Part shown: in pieces, positions 6,262 to 10,616 of the stretch
Layout of the letters: each line of letters opens with the position of its first letter
Position numbering within the stretch: position 1 is the first letter of the stretch
DNA from: Bacteroidales bacterium
GTDB taxonomy: Bacteria > Bacteroidota > Bacteroidia > Bacteroidales > UBA7960
DNA length: 10,616 nucleotides
Direction: 5' to 3'
Assembly: GCA_007123065.1 (NCBI GenBank)
Contig: SKSI01000110.1
Span: 1-10,616 of the forward strand
Position numbers and translations under genes: made by a program
Notes under the pieces: generated by a model
What the model was told of the DNA's origin: nothing
Databases searched by the model: none
The model's input: the letters and a program-made list of their open reading frames with translations, nothing else

Positions 6262-8094
6262 ATGAAAGAAAACTATTCCGAAGATACCATACGTACCCTC
6301 GACTGGAAAGAGCATATCCGGCTTCGCCCCGGGATGTATATCGGCAAACTGGGCGACGGTGCATCACAGGATGATGGTATTTATGTCCTGATCAAAGAGG
6401 TGATTGATAATGCCATTGATGAATTTATCATGGGGTTTGGGAAGACCATTGAGGTTCAAATAAATGAGCGTCAGGTCAGCGTGCGTGATTTTGGGCGTGG
6501 AATACCTCTTGGCAAAGTGGTTGACTGTGTTTCAAGAATCAACACGGGTGCGAAATACGACAGCAAGGTGTTTAAAAAAACTGTTGGACTGAATGGTGTC
6601 GGTACGAAAGCCGTAAACGCGTTGTCCAGCTCCTTCGAGATTAAGTCTATCCGTGAAGGAAAACTAAAGACCGCGGAGTTTGCCGGAGGGAAGCTGGTTC
6701 ATGATTTTGATCCGGCTGAAAGCCATGAGCGGACAGGTACCCTGGTTGTTTTTGAACCCGACGAGACCATTTTTGGAAAATTTCGCTTTATTGATGAATA
6801 CATCGAACAGCTGTTGTGGAATTATGTATTTCTCAACCGTGGACTGACCATCATCTTTAACGGCCGAAAGCTTTATTCTCAGAACGGTCTGATGGACCTG
6901 CTGTCCAGAAATATCGATACACCTACTTGCTATCCCATAATCCATGTCCAGGACAATGAACTGGAGTTTGCATTCACGCACAGCACAAGCCAATACAGTG
7001 AAGAGTATTATTCTTTTGTAAATGGTCAGCACACCACGCAGGGGGGTACCCATCAGGCTGCTTTCAGAGAGTCGCTGAACAAAACCATCAGGGAATTTTA
7101 CAAAAAAGATTTTGATGCAAACGACATCAAAACATCATTGATTGTTGCTTTCAGTATCAAGGTGCAGGAACCTGTTTTTGAGTCACAAACCAAAACAAAA
7201 CTTGGCTCACAGCATATAGAGCCGGGCGGACAGACCATCAGGAACTACATTGGAGACATTCTGAAAAGGCGTCTTGACAATTATTTGCATATGCATCCTG
7301 AAGTGGCTGATGCGCTGCTGAAAAAAATTCTGCAGTCAGAAAAGGACAGGAAGGCTATGGCCAACATTAAGAAACTGGCCAGGGAAAGGGTTAAGAAAGC
7401 CAGCCTTCACAACAAAAAGCTGCGCGACTGCCGCGTTCATTATAATGACAACCATCCACAACGACTTGAAACCACTTTGTTTATCACCGAGGGAGATTCT
7501 GCCAGCGGTTCCATTACGAAAGCAAGGGATGTAAATACACAAGCGGTTTTCAGTCTGAAGGGCAAACCTCTCAACAGCTACGGTCTGACCAAGAAGATCG
7601 TATACGAAAACGAAGAGTTTAACCTGCTGCAGGCGGCTCTGAATATTGAGGAAAGCATCGAGGAGTTACGCTATAACAACGTGGTTGTGGCAACCGATGC
7701 CGATGTGGACGGGATGCATATCCGCTTGCTGCTGCTTACCTTCTTCCTGCAGTTTTTTCCCGATCTGGTGCGCAATGGCCATCTGTATATACTGCAAACG
7801 CCCTTGTTCAGGGTCCGCAATAAGAAAGAAACCATCTATTGTTACAATGAACAGGAAAGGCAGACTGCAGTAAAAAAACTCAAAGGCCAACCAGAAATCA
7901 CCCGTTTTAAAGGGCTTGGGGAGATATCACCCGATGAGTTCAGCCACTTTATTGGCAAAAGCATAAGACTTGACCCTGTCATTCTGCGCAAAGATTTAAG
8001 CCTTAACGAAATCCTCAGTTTTTACATGGGTAAAAACACACCTGAAAGACAAAAATTCATTATAGAAAACCTGAAGTTGGAGGTGATTGATTAG
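6262..8094 (+). CDS. parE: DNA topoisomerase IV subunit B (ParE, ATPase subunit)
   Basis: With ParC this type IIA topoisomerase subunit decatenates daughter chromosomes and relaxes supercoils using ATP. The 610-residue protein has the full order of parts: GHKL ATPase with EVIDNAIDE (46-54; Mg-binding N50), DFGRGIP (76-82) and the ATP-lid glycines NGVGTKAVNA (111-120); the transducer domain with the QTKTKLG switch (Q309, K311); a TOPRIM domain with EGDSASGS (E410) and DADVDG (D479, D481, D483); and the ITRFKGLGEISPDEF C-terminal motif. EGDSASGS and LKGKPLN, instead of the GyrB EGDSAGGS and LRGKILN, point to ParE, and this form is usual in Bacteroidetes. Length is close to E. coli ParE (630). 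There is no Shine-Dalgarno; the start is set by the conserved beginning before DWKEHIRLRPGMYIG. No parC lies in the window, so the subunits are encoded apart or parC is farther away. Confidence 0.95.
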   Translation: MKENYSEDTIRTLDWKEHIRLRPGMYIGKLGDGASQDDGIYVLIKEVIDNAIDEFIMGFGKTIEVQINERQVSVRDFGRGIPLGKVVDCVSRINTGAKYDSKVFKKTVGLNGVGTKAVNALSSSFEIKSIREGKLKTAEFAGGKLVHDFDPAESHERTGTLVVFEPDETIFGKFRFIDEYIEQLLWNYVFLNRGLTIIFNGRKLYSQNGLMDLLSRNIDTPTCYPIIHVQDNELEFAFTHSTSQYSEEYYSFVNGQHTTQGGTHQAAFRESLNKTIREFYKKDFDANDIKTSLIVAFSIKVQEPVFESQTKTKLGSQHIEPGGQTIRNYIGDILKRRLDNYLHMHPEVADALLKKILQSEKDRKAMANIKKLARERVKKASLHNKKLRDCRVHYNDNHPQRLETTLFITEGDSASGSITKARDVNTQAVFSLKGKPLNSYGLTKKIVYENEEFNLLQAALNIEESIEELRYNNVVVATDADVDGMHIRLLLLTFFLQFFPDLVRNGHLYILQTPLFRVRNKKETIYCYNEQERQTAVKKLKGQPEITRFKGLGEISPDEFSHFIGKSIRLDPVILRKDLSLNEILSFYMGKNTPERQKFIIENLKLEVID

Positions 8095-8124
8095 ATGGTG
8101 TGCTGCCCTTCTCAATCTTAAATC

Positions 8125-8919
8125 CTAAACTATTTTAAATCTGTCCCAGTCGGCCCAGACCTTGAAATTGTCTCTGAAGCTGTCTAATTCGCAGCGTGAA
8201 AGAACTACCGTTTCAACTTGTTCTTTATTGGGAGCAATGTTTGAGAGGTTTTCCCCTTTAGGACTGATCACAGCAGAATCACCTGAATAACCGATATTGT
8301 TTCCATCGGTTCCTATTCTGTTAATCCCGATCACATACGCCTGATTCTCAAGGGCGCGGGCCATGAGCAATATGCGCCAGACATGGCTTCGTTTGTCTGG
8401 CCAGTTGGCTACATTGATCATGCAATCGTAATCAAATCCTTTTTCTGAGTCATGCCGGTTCTTGCTCCAGACCGGAAAGCGCAGGTCATAGCAGATCAAA
8501 GGCATAATTTTCCAGCCTTTTATCTCAACAATAATCTTTCTGTTACCCGGGGTGTAATGTTTGTTTTCCCCGGCAAAGGTGAAGAGATGTTTCTTGTCAA
8601 CATATTCATAACTGCCATTCGGGCGCATCCAAATCAGCCGGTTGAAAAAGTTGTTGTTCTCTTTTATGATAAAGCTGCCTGCCAACACACAGTTTTTTTC
8701 TGTTGCCATCCGGTGCATCCATTGCATGGTAGGGCCTCCCATCGGTTCTGCCAGCTTTTGTGGCTCCATGGCGAAGCCTGTGGTAAACATCTCCGGCAAC
8801 AAGATCAGGTCGGTGGCTTCTTCAATCGCTCTGATTTGTTGCGTAAAGTTTGTTAAGTTTTGTGCTCTGTCTTCCCAGATAAGGTCAGACTGTATCAGGC
8901 TTACAATTAAATTTTGCAT
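8125..8919 (-). CDS. yafV: Omega-amidase, nitrilase superfamily (YafV/NIT2-like)
   Basis: This cytosolic carbon-nitrogen hydrolase of 264 residues is expected to hydrolyse 2-oxoglutaramate (and 2-oxosuccinamate) to 2-oxoglutarate and ammonia. The catalytic triad is visible: E43 in LLPEMFTTGF, K109 in VDKKHLF, and the nucleophile C143 in LICYDLRFPVW. The supporting segments NVANWPDKRSHVWRILLMARALEN (about 169-192) and GYSGDSAVISPKGE (210-223) are typical of the YafV/NIT2 branch, and length is normal (YafV is about 256). Its start overlaps the end of the upstream aminotransferase gene by 13 bases in another frame, so the two are probably one operon with coupled translation. That context supports the omega-amidase role, since glutamine transamination yields 2-oxoglutaramate. 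A general nitrilase-family amidase is the main alternative. It ends 30 bases from the convergent parE, with no clear terminator between. Confidence 0.9.
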   Translation of the reverse strand: MQNLIVSLIQSDLIWEDRAQNLTNFTQQIRAIEEATDLILLPEMFTTGFAMEPQKLAEPMGGPTMQWMHRMATEKNCVLAGSFIIKENNNFFNRLIWMRPNGSYEYVDKKHLFTFAGENKHYTPGNRKIIVEIKGWKIMPLICYDLRFPVWSKNRHDSEKGFDYDCMINVANWPDKRSHVWRILLMARALENQAYVIGINRIGTDGNNIGYSGDSAVISPKGENLSNIAPNKEQVETVVLSRCELDSFRDNFKVWADWDRFKIV

Positions 8920-10064
8920 AGGATATCAGCTGCATTTTGTAATGTTTCTTCAGACTTCGCGAAACAAAAACGTAAAAAATGATTGTTATGAGGTTTATGG
9001 TAAAAGGATGATGTCGGGACTCCGGCAACTTTGTGTTCTTTGGTCAGCCATTCGGCAAAGGCCATCTCATCATAATCGCTGATTGCACTGTAGTCCAGAA
9101 GTTGAAAATACGTCCCTTCGGCAGGTATGAACTTGAATCTGGATCCATCGAGCGCTTGAAGAAAAAAGTCTCTCTTTGTTTGATAAAAAGGTCCGAGTCC
9201 ATTATAGTTTTCAGGTTCTTTTAGAAATTCCGCCAGCGCGTGTTGTACCGGTGTGTTGGAACAGAACACCATAAACTGATGTGTTTTTCGAAACTCTTTC
9301 ATTAAATTGGCTGGACCGATACAGTACCCTGTTTTCCAACCCGTTGCGTGAAATGTCTTTCCGAATGAGCAGGTTATAAGGCTTCTGTCTGCCAGGTTAG
9401 GGTATAGGCACACACTTTCGTGGCGTTTGCCCTCAAAAATGATATGCTCATACACTTCATCGCTAAGAATCAGGATGCCGGTATTCCTGACGATTCGCTC
9501 CAGTTCTTCCAGGTCTTCGGGTCTTAGCACACTGCCGGTAGGATTGTGTGGTGAGTTAATAATGATCATTTTTGTCCGGTTGTTGATCAGGTGTCGTACA
9601 TCCTGCCAGTCGATCCGGAAATCCGGAGCTACCAGCTTGCAGCTGATAGCAATTCCTCCGTTGAGCTTGATTGCCGGCACATAACTGTCGTAAGCAGGTT
9701 CAAAGACGATCACTTCATCCTCGTCGCGCACAAAAGCAGAGATTGCGGCATAGATGGCTTGTGTTGCACCTGCTGTAACTGTGATCTCATGTTCAGGATC
9801 ATATTGAATGCCATACAGGTTGGCGGTTTTTTCCGCGATTACTTCGCGGAGTTCGGGCACCCCCGGCATGGGTGCATATTGATTGTGGCCTTCGCGCATA
9901 TGTTTTGCAACCAACTCGATGAGTATCGGTGATACTTCAAAGTCAGGAAATCCTTGTGACAAATTGATGGCATCGTGCGCTTTGGCCATCTGGGTCATCA
10001 CGGCAAAGATGGATGTACCGGTGTTGGGTAACTTGCTGTTTACCGTTTCAGGAAATGCAATCAT
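8907..10064 (-). CDS. ybdL: PLP-dependent methionine/glutamine-type aminotransferase (YbdL-like)
   Basis: This 385-residue class I/II (fold type I) aminotransferase matches the length of E. coli YbdL (386). Visible features are INLSQGFPDF (33-42), YAPMPGVPELR (63-73), the PLP-contacting NSPHNPTG (N174), SDEVYEHI (D202, Y205), the Schiff-base lysine K236 in SFGKTFHATGWKTGY, and the carboxylate-binding R365 in HFLRFCFAK. The QGFPDF start and FGKTFHATGWKTGY are typical of the methionine aminotransferase/kynurenine aminotransferase (glutamine transaminase K) branch, which prefers methionine, glutamine and aromatic or sulphur 2-oxo acids over aspartate. It probably forms methionine from 4-methylthio-2-oxobutyrate with glutamine as donor. 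The downstream omega-amidase gene overlaps it by 13 bases and would remove the 2-oxoglutaramate formed. The exact substrate is inferred from family and context. Transcription is divergent from pgk. Confidence 0.92.
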   Translation of the reverse strand: MIAFPETVNSKLPNTGTSIFAVMTQMAKAHDAINLSQGFPDFEVSPILIELVAKHMREGHNQYAPMPGVPELREVIAEKTANLYGIQYDPEHEITVTAGATQAIYAAISAFVRDEDEVIVFEPAYDSYVPAIKLNGGIAISCKLVAPDFRIDWQDVRHLINNRTKMIIINSPHNPTGSVLRPEDLEELERIVRNTGILILSDEVYEHIIFEGKRHESVCLYPNLADRSLITCSFGKTFHATGWKTGYCIGPANLMKEFRKTHQFMVFCSNTPVQHALAEFLKEPENYNGLGPFYQTKRDFFLQALDGSRFKFIPAEGTYFQLLDYSAISDYDEMAFAEWLTKEHKVAGVPTSSFYHKPHNNHFLRFCFAKSEETLQNAADILCKI

Positions 10065-10123
10065 AATTAATTGTCTTATAATGTGTTTTTATAATATACT
10101 GCAAAAATGGCTAATTATCAGGC

Positions 10124-10154
10124 TGTGATGTAAAATCAAAAATCATTACCTTTG
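10124..10154 (+). promoter_or_regulatory. Candidate promoter of pgk
   Basis: TACCTTTG (10147-10154) matches all fixed bases of TAnnTTTG, and TGTG (10124-10127), one base off TTTG, lies exactly 19 bases upstream. Transcription would start near 10160, giving a leader of about 80 bases before the pgk ATG at 10241. This is the best-spaced promoter in the window. Confidence 0.6.
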
Positions 10155-10162
10155 CATATAAA

Positions 10163-10194
10163 CAAAAATAGTCTTTTTTTCGGGTCTGAACGAA
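10163..10194 (-). promoter_or_regulatory. Candidate promoter of the aminotransferase/omega-amidase operon
   Basis: On the minus strand TATTTTTG (plus-strand CAAAAATA, 10163-10170) matches all fixed bases of TAnnTTTG. A TTCG (plus-strand 10191-10194), one base off TTTG, lies 20 bases upstream. The transcript would start near 10157 with a leader of about 90 bases. The site lies just downstream of the predicted pgk start point, so the two promoters would interlock. The region is AT-rich, so a chance match is possible. Confidence 0.35.
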
Positions 10195-10215
10195 GGAATT
10201 CTATTTAAACAGACC
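10183..10215 (+). other. Inverted repeat in the pgk leader
   Basis: GGTCTG (10183-10188) and CAGACC (10210-10215) form a perfect six-base-pair stem around a 21-base loop inside the predicted pgk 5' leader. A regulatory role (leader hairpin or repressor site, also overlapping the minus-strand promoter candidate) is possible but unsupported beyond the symmetry. Confidence 0.25.
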
Positions 10216-10240
10216 AACTGAATTTTAAACTGAATGAACT

Positions 10241-10616
10241 ATGAATCGTATAGACAACTTTGATTTTTCAGGAAAAAAAGTATTGATCCGTGTGGATTTC
10301 AATGTGCCCCTGAACGCTGAATTGCAAATTACGGACGACTCCAGGATGCGTGCCGCTGTCCCAACCATAAAAAAGATACTGGATGGCAACGGGTCTGTGA
10401 TACTTATGTCACACCTTGGTCGTCCGAAAGAAGGACCTGAAGACAAATTTTCCCTGCGTCACCTGAAAGAGCATCTTGCAAAACTAATTGGATGTGATGT
10501 GCTGTTTGCAGACGATTGTATTGGTGAATCTGCACGTGAGGCAGCAGCCGAACTGAAACCCGGACAGGTTCTTTTATTGGAAAATCTTCGCTTCTACAAA
10601 GAAGAAACAAAGGGTG
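10241..10616 (+). CDS. pgk: Phosphoglycerate kinase, N-terminal part (runs off the window)
   Basis: Only the first 125 codons are present; the frame is open to the right edge. The enzyme transfers phosphate between 1,3-bisphosphoglycerate and ADP in glycolysis and gluconeogenesis, in the cytosol. The signature KVLIRVDFNVPL (about 13-24), with the substrate-binding Arg, Asp and Asn, is intact, as are the substrate-binding MSHLGRPK (about 59-66) and the LLENLRFYKEE segment (about 113-123), all in the N-terminal 3-phosphoglycerate-binding domain. The whole protein is normally about 395 residues. The ATG at 10241 is chosen because MNRIDNFDFSGK leads directly into the signature. An ATG at 10234 is out of frame and stops after nine codons. 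There is no Shine-Dalgarno. The gene is divergent from the aminotransferase operon, with 176 bases between them. Confidence 0.96.
   Translation, partial: MNRIDNFDFSGKKVLIRVDFNVPLNAELQITDDSRMRAAVPTIKKILDGNGSVILMSHLGRPKEGPEDKFSLRHLKEHLAKLIGCDVLFADDCIGESAREAAAELKPGQVLLLENLRFYKEETKG

Noticed and set aside
7480..7530. EGDSASGS in place of EGDSAGGS in ParE as an unusual active site
   Set aside because: From memory this form, followed by a KGKPLN- or RGKPLN-type segment, is normal for Bacteroidetes ParE; all acidic catalytic residues are present.
8452..9082. Plus-strand open frames of 134 and 146 codons opposite the omega-amidase and aminotransferase
   Set aside because: They lie opposite conserved catalytic regions, are rich in Cys/His/Phe, resemble no protein I know, and have no promoter.
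10171..10184. T-run (seven or eight T) before pgk as a terminator
   Set aside because: No stem precedes it, and it lies in the leader of pgk and near the minus-strand promoter candidate.
1..10616. CRISPR arrays, insertion sequences, tRNA or rRNA genes, phage or toxin-antitoxin genes
   Set aside because: No regularly spaced repeats, transposase-like frames, tRNA-like cloverleaves or rRNA segments were seen on reading both strands.

Overview
This 10.6-kb window reads as chromosomal DNA of a Bacteroidota (Bacteroidetes) bacterium, probably Bacteroidales or a relative, although nothing here fixes the genus. The evidence is a paired SusC/SusD nutrient uptake locus, lipoprotein signals with acidic residues right after the lipid-bearing cysteine, exact copies of the Bacteroidetes -7 promoter element TAnnTTTG before several genes, A-rich leaders without Shine-Dalgarno sequences before every gene, and a ParE of the Bacteroidetes type.

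Bases 1-5160 form one uptake operon on the + strand: promoter candidate, SusC-type TonB-dependent outer-membrane transporter, SusD-type surface lipoprotein, a small unclassified surface lipoprotein, then a strong intrinsic terminator. SusD would capture a ligand at the cell surface and SusC import it using TonB energy. No degradative enzyme, sensor or sigma/anti-sigma gene is visible, so the substrate cannot be named.

Bases 5161-6170 hold a stand-alone protein with a degenerate receiver-like N-terminal half and a canonical phosphoacceptor receiver at the C-terminus. Bases 6214-8094 hold parE, the ATPase/TOPRIM subunit of topoisomerase IV, with its own promoter candidate and no parC beside it.

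Bases 8125-10064 are on the - strand. A methionine/glutamine-type PLP aminotransferase is followed, with a 13-bp overlap, by a nitrilase-family omega-amidase. Together they make a plausible glutamine transaminase/omega-amidase module: the aminotransferase makes methionine (or another amino acid) from its 2-oxo acid using glutamine, and the amidase removes the 2-oxoglutaramate by-product and makes the reaction irreversible. Divergent from it, the 5' part of phosphoglycerate kinase (pgk) runs off the right edge.

The window is mostly ordinary core and accessory Bacteroidota content. I see no CRISPR array, insertion sequence, phage gene or RNA gene. The points most worth a second look are the pseudo-receiver/receiver fusion, the enzyme-free SusCD unit with its unclassified lipoprotein, the overlapping transaminase/amidase pair, and the interlocked divergent promoters before pgk.
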